In this document: positions 53,666 to 63,128 of the stretch, piece after piece
Position numbering within the stretch: position 1 is the stretch's first letter
Layout of the letters: the number at the start of each line of letters is the position of its first letter
DNA from: Cyclobacterium amurskyense
GTDB taxonomy: Bacteria > Bacteroidota > Bacteroidia > Cytophagales > Cyclobacteriaceae
NCBI RefSeq assembly: GCF_001050135.1
Contig: NZ_CP012040.1
Location: 558,001-622,000, forward strand
Direction of reading: 5' to 3'
Length of the DNA stretch: 64,000 nt
Translations under genes and position numbers: made by a program
The notes under the pieces: generated by a model
What the model saw: only the letters and a program-made list of their open reading frames with translations
Told to the model about the DNA's origin: nothing
Database searches by the model: none

Positions 53666-55126
53666 TTGAACATAAAACCGCTATTTTACCGGCTTCTAAT
53701 CCTTATTTGCATCCTGGGAACAGGTGTTGGCAAAGCCCTGTATGCCCAAGATAGCGATTCACTATATGTCACTTCAGAGGAAGTCGAAACGCCAAAGCAA
53801 GTCACTGTCAATAACATCTTTATCGTTGGAAACGAAAAAACCCGTAAAAACATTATTTTACGGGAAATGGACATTGCTGAAAACATGACCTACAATTGGG
53901 ATGAGTTTGTAGCTCTTGTAGCAGCTGACCAAAAAAAGATATACAACCTTCAACTTTTTACAACCGCCACAGTGACCCCCCTTTTCGTAGGGGATGAGCA
54001 GGTTGAGCTTTTGGTGTCTCTAAAAGAAAGATGGTACATTTTACCCAGCATTATCTTTAATTTGGCTGACAGGAACTTCTCTGAATGGTATTCTAATCAA
54101 AATCGGGATTTTTCCAGGGTTAACTATGGGGTAAAATTGGACCATAATAATATTGGCGGGAGAAATGAAAAACTTAGGGTGGTCGGACAGATTGGTTTTA
54201 CCCAAGCCCTTCTCTTGAATTATACTATCCCCTATTTTGATAAAAACCAGCTTCATGGTCTGGCTGCCAGGTTCAATTATTACACGAATAAAAACATCCC
54301 TGTAAGGTCAATTGGCAACAAGCAATACTTTTTTAAAAATGCGAATGAAGATATTTTACTACAATCACTTAATGCCTCACTGACCTATAGCTTTAGAGGT
54401 AGTTTTTATAATTTTCATTATTTCACAGCAGGGTACAACGACACCCGAATTCATGAGGATGTAATACTTGAAAACCCAAATTATTTTACGCATGAGGGCC
54501 AAAAGTTGCAGTACTTTTTGGCTTCTTACCGGTACCGTCATGACAACCGGGACAATGTGGCCTATGCAACTCAAGGAACCTTATTGGATGCCTCTCTCAC
54601 CAAATATGGTATGTTTGGGAATGATGACATCAATGAGCTAGAATTTAGCATTATGGCCAGCAAGTACAATAGGCTTGGAAGCAAATTCCACTTTGCTACA
54701 GGCATTTCTGGCTCAGCTTTTTTTAGCGATCACCAACCTTACACCTTGGTCCGTGGAATTGGTTATAAACCAAATTTTATCAGGGGTTTTGAGCTCAATG
54801 TCATTGAAGGGCAACAATTAATTGCTCATAAAAACAGCTTACGCTATGAGTTGCTAAATGTGGCTTTTGACATTTCTAGCTTTATGCCTATAGAGGAGTT
54901 CTCTGTTTTTCCGCTTCGCCTATATCTTAGTGGTAACTTTGACCATGGCTATGTAAGAGATGCAAATCGATTGCCTTTAAATGCTCAATATACCAACAAA
55001 TACCTGGCAGGCTATGGCTTTGGATTGGACCTCATAGGTATGTATGATGCTGTATTCAGGTTTGAATATTCGGTCAACAACATGGGGGCAGGGAGTTTCT
55101 TTATCAACGTTAAAGCTCCTATATAA
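53666..55126 (+). CDS. BamA/TamA-family outer-membrane protein
   Basis: 486 residues from a TTG start; signal peptide to about A28. One POTRA-like domain (about 46-120, VNNIFIVGNEKTRKNIILREM) is followed by a C-terminal barrel (about 130-486) with motifs YRYRHDNRDNVAYATQGT and a RGF-type segment FIRGFELNVIEGQQL. One POTRA domain instead of five makes it a TamA/Omp85-like protein rather than BamA. Its substrate is unknown. Confidence 0.86.
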   Translation: MNIKPLFYRLLILICILGTGVGKALYAQDSDSLYVTSEEVETPKQVTVNNIFIVGNEKTRKNIILREMDIAENMTYNWDEFVALVAADQKKIYNLQLFTTATVTPLFVGDEQVELLVSLKERWYILPSIIFNLADRNFSEWYSNQNRDFSRVNYGVKLDHNNIGGRNEKLRVVGQIGFTQALLLNYTIPYFDKNQLHGLAARFNYYTNKNIPVRSIGNKQYFFKNANEDILLQSLNASLTYSFRGSFYNFHYFTAGYNDTRIHEDVILENPNYFTHEGQKLQYFLASYRYRHDNRDNVAYATQGTLLDASLTKYGMFGNDDINELEFSIMASKYNRLGSKFHFATGISGSAFFSDHQPYTLVRGIGYKPNFIRGFELNVIEGQQLIAHKNSLRYELLNVAFDISSFMPIEEFSVFPLRLYLSGNFDHGYVRDANRLPLNAQYTNKYLAGYGFGLDLIGMYDAVFRFEYSVNNMGAGSFFINVKAPI

Positions 55127-55197
55127 TTCGTTTTTTGTTTCTACATTACATTTTTTTATAGTATATTCCAGTAATACTTTCTTTTTCCCCTTATTTT

Positions 55198-56031
55198 TTG
55201 GTTATGGAGAAATGGGTACTATCTGGTTTTTTATTGCTATTCCCCAGTCTTTGCTGGACGCAAAACAGCATGGACCATTTTCCAAAAGGGGCACAAAGTA
55301 TAGGGATGGGCAATGCAAGTGTCACCCTAAGCGAACCTTGGGCAATCTTTAACAATATTGGGGCTCTAGGTAAGGCACCATCTGAAATAGTAGCCATAGC
55401 AGGATACGACCATAGGCTTGGGCTGAATGAACTCACCACTTTGGCTGCTGGAATTATCCTTCCTTCTGAAAAATTAGGGACAATAGGTATCGGTATTTCC
55501 AATTATGGTGGAAAGCTCTTCAATCAGCAGCAAATTGGCCTGGGCCTGGCCAAACAATTAGGTTTGGCTAGTTTAGGGATAAAAATCAATTATTTCCAGA
55601 CTAATATTGAAGGTTTTGGGAGAAGCGCCAGACCTATTATTGAACTTGGGGGAACCGCCGAACTCATTCCTGATTTGTTTTTCGCTGCCCATGTGTACAA
55701 TATTTCCCGCTCTTCGATTAGCAAGGCAAGTTTAGACTATTTACCGACAGTGGTTAAGGCGGGCATTTCTTACAGACCCTCTCAAAACCTGATGGTCAAT
55801 ATTGAAACTGAAAAAGAACTACAATCCCCACCTCAGTTTAAAGCAGGTATCGCCTATAGCTTTGAAGATAAACTATGGGCGCGGACAGGCATAAGCAGTC
55901 AGCCAAACAATCTGTATTTCGGAATAGGTTTTAAGCCCAGACGGTTCCAAGTGGATTATGCGATGAGTCGCAATTACTTATTGGGTTTTACCCATCACTT
56001 TTCTCTAAATTATAATCCCTCGGCCCCTTGA
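55198..56031 (+). CDS. PorV/PorQ-like outer-membrane protein
   Basis: 277 residues, signal peptide to about W20. The opening GAQSIGMGNASVTLSEPWAIFNN is the family's N-plug motif, followed by repeated amphipathic strands (VKAGISYRPSQNLMVNIETEKE) and a final aromatic segment. Relatives act in type IX secretion (PorV) or as FadL-like channels. Overlaps the next gene's TTG start by 4 bp. Confidence 0.82.
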   Translation: MVMEKWVLSGFLLLFPSLCWTQNSMDHFPKGAQSIGMGNASVTLSEPWAIFNNIGALGKAPSEIVAIAGYDHRLGLNELTTLAAGIILPSEKLGTIGIGISNYGGKLFNQQQIGLGLAKQLGLASLGIKINYFQTNIEGFGRSARPIIELGGTAELIPDLFFAAHVYNISRSSISKASLDYLPTVVKAGISYRPSQNLMVNIETEKELQSPPQFKAGIAYSFEDKLWARTGISSQPNNLYFGIGFKPRRFQVDYAMSRNYLLGFTHHFSLNYNPSAP

Positions 56032-58130
56032 AACCAATTATTGTCAGCGGTGTAGGTTTATTTCTGACTTCTTTTGGTCTCCTTGCACAGCAGGCCCCTC
56101 CAAGAGAACTCGACATAGAAGCATTCGTAGAAGAGCGCTTTGCCATGCAAGAAGAAGATGTGCCATATGAAGACCTCTATGAAAGCCTCCTTCAATTGTA
56201 TTTTCAACCTATAGACTTACAGGTGGCCACAAGTTCTGCGCTTCAATCCTTGTATATTCTTAGCCCTATACAAATCCAATCATTCATTAATTACAGAAAT
56301 CAATTTGGTAAGTTTGCTTCCATTTATGAGCTTCAGGCTATTCCAGAATGGACTTTAGAAACCATCCAAAATATATTGCCATTTGTCGTTATAAATTCCT
56401 CAAATACTAACGATGCTCTCCCCAGCCTAAAGCGTATTAAGAAGGCCGAAAATGCCTATTTACTTTTTCGTCACAGAAAGGTCTGGCAAACAAGGAAAGG
56501 TTTCAGTCCTCCAGATACGCTAAGCAATGGAGACCTAAGCAATAGGTATCTGGGAGACCCCAACGACCTGTATTTAAGATTCCGCTTACAGCAACCTGCA
56601 GATTTCAGTTTGGGTTTGACTTTAGATAAAGATTCAGGAGAAAAATTCACCTGGGACCCTAAAAGCAAACGATACGGATTCAATTATCTCTCTTTTCATT
56701 ATACCTTGTACAATAAAGGGAAACTAAAGGCACTTTCTCTTGGCGATTATCAATTGCAATTTGGACAGGGATTGGTTTTTGGATCGGGATTTTCTGTGGG
56801 AAAAGGAGCAGAGACCATCACCACTGTTAAACGAAGCTCTACTGGACTAAGGCCCTACACTTCTGTAATGGAAGCAGGCTTTTTCAGGGGGCTAGCAGGC
56901 ACCTACTCATTAGGGAACATAGAAGTTACAGGCATGCTCTCCCGATCTTCCAGAGATGCTAATTTACAGCTAATACAAGATAGTCTTGCCAACGAGTCTT
57001 CTTACCTGTCATCATTGGTCCTATCTGGATTGCACAGAACGGAAAGTGAAGTACAGAAAAAAGCCCAAGCTACAGAACACAATGCAGGGTTTAATATAAA
57101 TTATCAGCTTCCTAACAAAGCGTTACGGCTAGGCGCAAATGCCCTTTACAGCCAATACAGTCAAGCCCTAATCCCCTTAGAAAGAATTTACAATCAATTT
57201 GAATTTCGAGGAAAGACCAACTTTACAACCAGCTTGTACTTCACCTACAATTTCCGAAACCACTATTTGTTTGGTGAAACCGCAGTATCCAAAAGCGGGG
57301 GACTGGGTCATGTAGCGGGGATAATGAGTAGCCTGAACAGTAAACTGGATTTCTCTATGGTTTGGAGAAAATACGACCGGGAATTTCATTCTTTTTATGG
57401 AAATGCTTTTTCCGAAGGTTCTCGTCCAATCAATGAAGAAGGGGTGTATTTAGGTCTCCACTTCAAACCTAACAGAAAAATCAGCTGGTCTGTCTACTAT
57501 GATTATTTCAGTTTCCCCTGGTTGCGTTTCAGGATGTATGCCCATTCCACAGGCTACGAATGGCTTAGCAGGATAAAATATCAACCAAACAAACAAATGA
57601 TCCTGTTTTTCCAATTTCGGGAAGAGATCAAAAGCAGAAACGTAATTTCAGAAAATCAAACCAGCAGCCAATACTTACTGGCACGCGGAAAAAGACAAAA
57701 CATGGTGTGGAACCTAACTTATCAACCAAGCCGCTGGTGGCAGGTTAAAACACGAGTACAGCAAAGCTTTTATCTCATTGATAGACAGAAGTCCAAAGGT
57801 TTTTCAATCTCTCAGGATATATCAACAGAAATGGGTCCATGGAGGTTATCGGGAAGAGTGGCACTATTTGACACCGAAGATTATGAAAACAGGCAATACT
57901 TGTATGAAAAAAATGTGCTATGGGCCTTCTCTATTCCGAATTTTTATAATCAGGGAATGCGTGTCTATTTTTTGGCACAGTATAAGCTCAATAAGCGACT
58001 GACCTTTTGGGGGAGATGGGCAAAAACTACCTATACCAATAGGGAAAGCATAGGTTCAGGCTTGCAGGAAATAAAAGGTAATGAATTGACAGAAACTACT
58101 TTTCAGCTTAGGTATCTATTTAACCGGTAA
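56028..58130 (+). CDS. Helix-hairpin-helix domain outer-membrane protein
   Basis: 700 residues from a TTG start, signal peptide to about Q21. One or two ComEA-like HhH motifs lie at about 70-115 (LYILSPIQIQSFINYRNQFG and FASIYELQAIPEW). A long beta-barrel-like region follows (about 150-700), rich in aromatic alternating strands and ending TTFQLRYLFNR. This is a common Bacteroidota architecture and its role, perhaps DNA or surface binding, is unproven. Coupled to the PorV-like gene by overlap. Confidence 0.86.
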   Translation: MKPIIVSGVGLFLTSFGLLAQQAPPRELDIEAFVEERFAMQEEDVPYEDLYESLLQLYFQPIDLQVATSSALQSLYILSPIQIQSFINYRNQFGKFASIYELQAIPEWTLETIQNILPFVVINSSNTNDALPSLKRIKKAENAYLLFRHRKVWQTRKGFSPPDTLSNGDLSNRYLGDPNDLYLRFRLQQPADFSLGLTLDKDSGEKFTWDPKSKRYGFNYLSFHYTLYNKGKLKALSLGDYQLQFGQGLVFGSGFSVGKGAETITTVKRSSTGLRPYTSVMEAGFFRGLAGTYSLGNIEVTGMLSRSSRDANLQLIQDSLANESSYLSSLVLSGLHRTESEVQKKAQATEHNAGFNINYQLPNKALRLGANALYSQYSQALIPLERIYNQFEFRGKTNFTTSLYFTYNFRNHYLFGETAVSKSGGLGHVAGIMSSLNSKLDFSMVWRKYDREFHSFYGNAFSEGSRPINEEGVYLGLHFKPNRKISWSVYYDYFSFPWLRFRMYAHSTGYEWLSRIKYQPNKQMILFFQFREEIKSRNVISENQTSSQYLLARGKRQNMVWNLTYQPSRWWQVKTRVQQSFYLIDRQKSKGFSISQDISTEMGPWRLSGRVALFDTEDYENRQYLYEKNVLWAFSIPNFYNQGMRVYFLAQYKLNKRLTFWGRWAKTTYTNRESIGSGLQEIKGNELTETTFQLRYLFNR

Positions 58131-58175
58131 GGGATCTGGTTTAACCCTTACCGGAAAATTTAATTCAATCAGAAA

Positions 58176-58595
58176 TTATTTTGTTTTAAGTAAGTCCCTG
58201 ATTTCTTCCAATAACACTTCTGTTTTATTAACAGTAGGTGGTGGTGGTGTTGGGGCAGCTTCTTCCTTCTTTTTCAATTTTGTAATTACTTTAACAATCA
58301 TAAATACTGCAAAAGCGACAATAGCGAAATCAACGGTAAATTGAATGAATGTACCGTAATTAATTGTTACCGCAGCGATTTCTTCCCCTGCAGGATCTAT
58401 ATAGGCATCCTTGAGAACAACTACTAAATCAGTAAAATCAACTCCTCCGACCAATAGTCCAATTGGAGGCATAATTATATCCTTTACCAGTGAGGATACT
58501 ACCTTCCCAAATGCAGCGCCGATGATCACCGCAACAGCTAAATCTACAACATTACCTTTTACGGCAAAATCCTTGAATTCTTTAATCAATCCCAT
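58176..58595 (-). CDS. mscL: Large-conductance mechanosensitive channel MscL
   Basis: 139 residues. TM1 GNVVDLAVAVIIGAAFGKVV and VKDIIMPPIG are conserved, TM2 is FTVDFAIVAFAVFMIVKVIT, and the C-terminal helix ends LLEEIRDLLKTK. It releases solutes on hypo-osmotic shock. Monocistronic, convergent with the HhH gene. Confidence 0.96.
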   Translation of the reverse strand: MGLIKEFKDFAVKGNVVDLAVAVIIGAAFGKVVSSLVKDIIMPPIGLLVGGVDFTDLVVVLKDAYIDPAGEEIAAVTINYGTFIQFTVDFAIVAFAVFMIVKVITKLKKKEEAAPTPPPPTVNKTEVLLEEIRDLLKTK

Positions 58596-58709
58596 ACTTT
58601 TGTTGGTTAATGGTTTTTAATATAAATTTAATAAGCCATTCAATATATGAAAAATTCTATGATTATTGCAAAATAATTATATTCCAAACATTATCACATC
58701 AGACAAAAC

Positions 58710-60770
58710 ATGTCCAAAACAAAACATATAGATCAACCAATAGCGCAGATAAAACCCAAAAAACTTAGTTTTCATGACTCTACCAGGACTGACAACTACT
58801 TTTGGATGAATGAGAGAGAGCATCCAGAGGTTGTGAAATATTTGGAAAAGGAAAATGAATATAAAAATCATTGCCTAAAGAATACAGAAGCCCTGCAAAA
58901 AACACTCTTCGAAGAAATGAAGGGGAGAATAAAGGAAGATGATGCCAGTGTCCCTTACTTCAAAAACGGTTTTTATTATTACAATCGCTTCGAAAAAAGC
59001 AAAGAATACCCAATTTATTGTAGAAAGGAAGGAAATCTAGAAGGGGATGAACAGACCTTATTGGACATCAATATAATGGCAGAAGGAAATGAATACATGA
59101 ATGTCAACGCACTGTCAGTAGCTGAAAACAACCAATTGCTGGCTTATTCCTTTGACAATATGGGTAGGCGTATTTACGCTATTCATTTCAAAGATTTGAC
59201 TAGTGGGGAAGTGTTGGAGGATCAATTAATATCTGTCACTGGTAATATGGCTTGGTCGGCAGATAATTCCACAATTTTCTATACCCAACAAGACCCATTG
59301 ACCTTAAGGCCAAATAAAATATTCCGCCATGTTCTGGGTACAGCTCAGGAGTCAGATGAGTTGGTATACGAGGAAAAAGATGAAACTTTTACGGTTGGAA
59401 TAAGAAAATCCAAGTCAAGGAAATTCTTATTTATTGCCAGCCAAAGCACAATTTCTACAGAGTACAGGTTTCTTCCTTTGGATCAGCCTGATGCAAAATG
59501 GAAAGTCATTCAAGGTCGACAAGAAGACTTAGAGTACGAGGTTGATCATTATGACAAGCACTTTATCATACTTACCAATGCCGACAAGGCTACAAATTTC
59601 AAGTTGGTAAAAACACCAATAGAGAAACCTGAGAAAGAGAATTGGGAAGACCTCATTCCAGTTAGGGAAAATGTATTTTTAGAGGAGTTTGAAGTTTTCA
59701 AACATCATTTGGTAATAGCCAATCGATTTGATGGACTGCAAAGGCTCGAAATAAGATCCTGGGATGGAGAAAAAAAACACACCATAAAAATGGAGGATCC
59801 AGCCTATACGGTTTGGATTGGTAACAATCCGGAATTTTATACGGAGGTGCTAAGATATGGCTACAACTCATTGACCACTCCGGCTACTATCTATGACTAC
59901 CATATGGAATCTAGAGAGAAAACCTTAATGAAGCGTCAAGAAGTGGTGGGTGGCCATACACCTCAAGACTACCATTCTGAGCGTGTGTGGGCAACCTCGG
60001 CCGATGGAACAGAAATCCCTATGTCCTTGGTATACAAAAAAGACCTTTTCAATCAAAACGGTCAAAACCCGGTTTTACTTTATGGCTATGGCTCCTATGG
60101 GCTAAGTTCAGACCCCTATTTTAGTTCCAGTAGACTGAGCTTATTAGACAGGGGTTTTGTATTTGCCATCGCCCATACCAGAGGTGGTCAGGAAATGGGA
60201 CGATATTGGTATGAAGAGGGCAAAATGTTAAAGAAAAAAAACACCTTTGATGACTTTATTGCCTGTGGAGAGTACCTAATTCAGGAAAAGTATTCTCACC
60301 CGAAAAAGCTTTTCGCAATGGGAGGAAGTGCTGGAGGGCTTTTGGTAGGCGCTGTGATCAACCAACGACCTTATCTTTTCCATGGCGTTGTGGCAGCAGT
60401 ACCATTTGTGGACGTTGTCACTACAATGTTGGATGAAAGCATCCCCTTAACTACCGGAGAATTTAACGAATGGGGCAATCCCAAAGAAAAGGACTACTAC
60501 GACTATATGCTTTCGTATTCTCCCTATGACAATGTGAAAAAACAGGATTACCCTCACCTCCTGGTTACCTCTGGCTTACATGACAGTCAGGTTCAGTATT
60601 GGGAGCCAACCAAATGGGTAGCAAAACTCAGGGCCTTACGCACCAACAAAAACTTGTTACTACTCCATACCAATATGGAAGCAGGACATGGAGGCGCCTC
60701 TGGCAGATTCAATGCCTTAAAAGAATTGGCCATGGAATACGCCTTTATTTTATTTCTGGCAGAGAATTAA
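58710..60770 (+). CDS. Oligopeptidase B-type S9 peptidase
   Basis: 686 residues, no signal peptide. The N-terminal beta-propeller (about 75-400) gates a C-terminal alpha/beta hydrolase. Catalytic Ser is S540 in GGSAGG, with HTRGGQEMGRYWYEEGK and the C-terminal MEAGHGGASGR (His) conserved. It cuts short peptides, probably after basic residues (PtrB type). Its stop codon lies within the left end of a MITE-like copy. Confidence 0.93.
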   Translation: MSKTKHIDQPIAQIKPKKLSFHDSTRTDNYFWMNEREHPEVVKYLEKENEYKNHCLKNTEALQKTLFEEMKGRIKEDDASVPYFKNGFYYYNRFEKSKEYPIYCRKEGNLEGDEQTLLDINIMAEGNEYMNVNALSVAENNQLLAYSFDNMGRRIYAIHFKDLTSGEVLEDQLISVTGNMAWSADNSTIFYTQQDPLTLRPNKIFRHVLGTAQESDELVYEEKDETFTVGIRKSKSRKFLFIASQSTISTEYRFLPLDQPDAKWKVIQGRQEDLEYEVDHYDKHFIILTNADKATNFKLVKTPIEKPEKENWEDLIPVRENVFLEEFEVFKHHLVIANRFDGLQRLEIRSWDGEKKHTIKMEDPAYTVWIGNNPEFYTEVLRYGYNSLTTPATIYDYHMESREKTLMKRQEVVGGHTPQDYHSERVWATSADGTEIPMSLVYKKDLFNQNGQNPVLLYGYGSYGLSSDPYFSSSRLSLLDRGFVFAIAHTRGGQEMGRYWYEEGKMLKKKNTFDDFIACGEYLIQEKYSHPKKLFAMGGSAGGLLVGAVINQRPYLFHGVVAAVPFVDVVTTMLDESIPLTTGEFNEWGNPKEKDYYDYMLSYSPYDNVKKQDYPHLLVTSGLHDSQVQYWEPTKWVAKLRALRTNKNLLLLHTNMEAGHGGASGRFNALKELAMEYAFILFLAEN

Positions 60771-60985
60771 ACCCGAAATATGCAATAGACATTCTATTAC
60801 GTGCTGAAATCGCTTTAAAATCAGCCACTTCGTTGCTGCTTTCAATTTCACCATAGCGGTGCTATGCTAAAATCTCCAAACAGCCTGATTTTCTTTCGAT
60901 TGCAACACTTCCCGTAAACACGGGACAGGCTTCACCCCTGACTATTGTCAGGACGGAGAAATCCTATTACATAATCCGGGTTAAA
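60767..60985 (+). repeat. MITE-like element, copy 4 (about 219 bp)
   Basis: TTAAACCCGAAATATGCAAT left end (including the TAA stop of the S9 peptidase at 60768-60770) and CATAATCCGGGTTAAA right end. It contains CATAGC ggt GCTATG, CCCGT aaac ACGGG and an extra segment CTGACTATTGTCAGG not in the others. Its right end meets a broken lipoprotein frame on the minus strand. Confidence 0.85.
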
Positions 60986-61222
60986 CAACCAATCCTTAGA
61001 ATCTTGGTAATGGACCAGTTGTGTACTTCTATTAACCGTTAATGAATCAATAGGTATTATTAAAGATTTTGAAGATTTAACTAATTCTTTTGATATCACA
61101 GACGCATCTGCTTTGCCCAGGTTTTCACCTTTATTACAAGCAGAAACAAATACCAAAAGCAGTATGAATCCAGAGATTTTGTAAAGGTTATTCTTGCCAA
61201 TTATTTTTTGTCTGCTGCTCAT
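60986..61222 (-). pseudogene. Truncated lipoprotein remnant (possibly DUF4221-like)
   Basis: About 79 native residues from ATG at 61222: a hydrophobic segment ending in the lipobox FVSAC, then LIIPIDSLTV and QLVHYQDSKDWLF. The frame runs into the MITE-like copy (NPDYVIGF is translated from the repeat end) and stops at 60932. The beginning resembles the opening of the DUF4221-like proteins at 6330 and 8099. It is probably a broken gene, with the rest lost beyond the repeat. Confidence 0.6.
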
Positions 61223-61686
61223 GTTAGCCTTTTAATGAATTTGATGGTGCTATTTTCTGGTTTAGCCCTTTTTGCTAAAAAATACAACTATTAAGCTTAC
61301 TTTCTAAGATGTCCCTACTTGAAGGCATTGAAATTGTAATACAGAAACATTATAAGGCACACTTACCATTTTATATAACTGATAATTTAGTACATGTTGT
61401 TTGAATTTACAACTTTACCTAAGCATTAAATTTATAGCTTCCAATAGCTACTCAATTTGGTAATCGATCAGCTTCCCAAGAGGAAGAAGATCAACTTGGA
61501 ACTGGACTCGGACTTTAGGCTAACCACCTAACAGAACATTTAATCAGTAGTGATCCAAAGCCAAAGTACATTTTTCTTAAAAATTAATAACGACCTCCAA
61601 TTATTTGCATAATTAAAATTTTATACCTAATTTTTATAACTTCTATAATTTTTAAGTCATTGATCCAACTGTTTTAATTAGGCAAA
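61223..61686. other. 464-bp non-coding gap
   Basis: AT-rich, many stops in all frames. No RNA or repeat recognised. It holds the promoter of the remnant on the left and of the ATP-grasp operon on the right. It could be decayed gene remains, but I cannot match it to anything here. Confidence 0.35.
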
Positions 61687-63114
61687 ATGAACGTAAACCA
61701 CGAACCCCAACATTCTTTTTATGACGAAATGTATGATGAACATCAGACATTGCGTGAACATTATTCCAGTCTCGGAGCGTTCATTGAGAATACCTCGGCA
61801 AAAAAGCTTAACCAATTGCAATTCTCGGCAGACAAGGCCCAGATGGCCATGGGAATGACCTTCAATGTTTATCATGATAAAGAAGGTTTAGAAAAAATCC
61901 TCCACCTGGACATTATTCCACGAATTATTCCGGGAAAAGAATGGCACACCATCAATGAAGGCCTCAAACAAAGGATTACGGCCTTGAACCTATTTTTACA
62001 AGACATATATAACGACCAAAAAATCCTTAAAGACAAGATTGTCCCCACGGACTTAATTTTAGGAAGTAAGGATTTTCTAAAGCCATGTATGGGTCTTACG
62101 CCACCTAAAGGGATTTGGTGCCATATTACGGGTACAGACTTAGTAAGGGATAACAATGGGGAGTTTTACATTTTGGAAGACAACCTTCGCTGTCCATCAG
62201 GTGTATCCTATATGCTGGAAAGCCGTGAAATCATCAAACGGGCCTATCCTGACTTATTCAACAAACTCGGAGTTCGACCTGTTTCAGATTACCCTACCAA
62301 ACTCCTGGACATGCTTCAGTTTCTTTCTGACAAACCCAAGCCAGTTATTGGAGTATTGACACCAGGTGTTTACAATTCCGCCTACTTCGAACATTCTTAC
62401 CTTGCTCAGCAAATGGGGGCAGAGCTTGTATCCGGAATGGACCTAATTGTAAAAGACAAGAAGGTATACATGCAAACCACACAAGGTTTAGAACAAATAG
62501 ATGTATTGTACAGAAGGATAGATGACACTTTTCTGGATCCACAGGTTTTCAATCCCAACTCTATGCTGGGAATCCCCGGGCTTTTTGAAGCCTACAAGGC
62601 TGGCAATATTGCCATGGCCAATGCGCCTGGAACAGGTGTTGCAGATGACAAGGCTGTTTATGCCTATGTACCTAAAATAATAAAATATTACCTAGATCAG
62701 GACCCTATACTTCACAATGTACCAACCTACCTTTGTAGGGAAGAAAAGGATAGAAACCATGTTTTAGAAAACATTTCAGACTTGGTAGTAAAAGAAACAA
62801 ATGCAGCGGGAGGATATGGCATGATGATTGGACCAAAAGCAGATGCTAAAGAACATGAAAAATTCCGGCAGTTGATCAAGTCCAATCCTACCAATTACAT
62901 TGCCCAACCAACACTTTCACTTTCTACTGTTCCCTCAATTGTAGACAACAAAACCATTGAAGGTCGGCATGTGGACTTAAGGCCTTATGTCTTGTATGGA
63001 AATGAAGTAGAAGTTATTCCCGGAGCCCTTACAAGGGTAGCATTAAAGAAAGGTTCACTTGTAGTCAATAGTTCTCAAGGTGGCGGAAGCAAAGACACCT
63101 GGGTATTGTATTAA
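61687..63114 (+). CDS. Circularly permuted type 2 ATP-grasp protein
   Basis: 475 residues. The family core is visible: GMTFNVYHDKEG, TPPKGIWCHITGTDLVRDN, YILEDNLRCPSGVSYMLE, YRRIDDTFLDP, VADDKAVYAYVP and the C-terminal DLRPYVLYGNEVEVIPGALTRVALKKGS and QGGGSKDTWV. Such proteins are found with alpha-E proteins and transglutaminase-like proteases, and are thought to ligate amino groups to an unknown acceptor. It is 14 bp before the alpha-E gene. Confidence 0.92.
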   Translation: MNVNHEPQHSFYDEMYDEHQTLREHYSSLGAFIENTSAKKLNQLQFSADKAQMAMGMTFNVYHDKEGLEKILHLDIIPRIIPGKEWHTINEGLKQRITALNLFLQDIYNDQKILKDKIVPTDLILGSKDFLKPCMGLTPPKGIWCHITGTDLVRDNNGEFYILEDNLRCPSGVSYMLESREIIKRAYPDLFNKLGVRPVSDYPTKLLDMLQFLSDKPKPVIGVLTPGVYNSAYFEHSYLAQQMGAELVSGMDLIVKDKKVYMQTTQGLEQIDVLYRRIDDTFLDPQVFNPNSMLGIPGLFEAYKAGNIAMANAPGTGVADDKAVYAYVPKIIKYYLDQDPILHNVPTYLCREEKDRNHVLENISDLVVKETNAAGGYGMMIGPKADAKEHEKFRQLIKSNPTNYIAQPTLSLSTVPSIVDNKTIEGRHVDLRPYVLYGNEVEVIPGALTRVALKKGSLVVNSSQGGGSKDTWVLY

Positions 63115-63128
63115 AATAAACAAACGAT

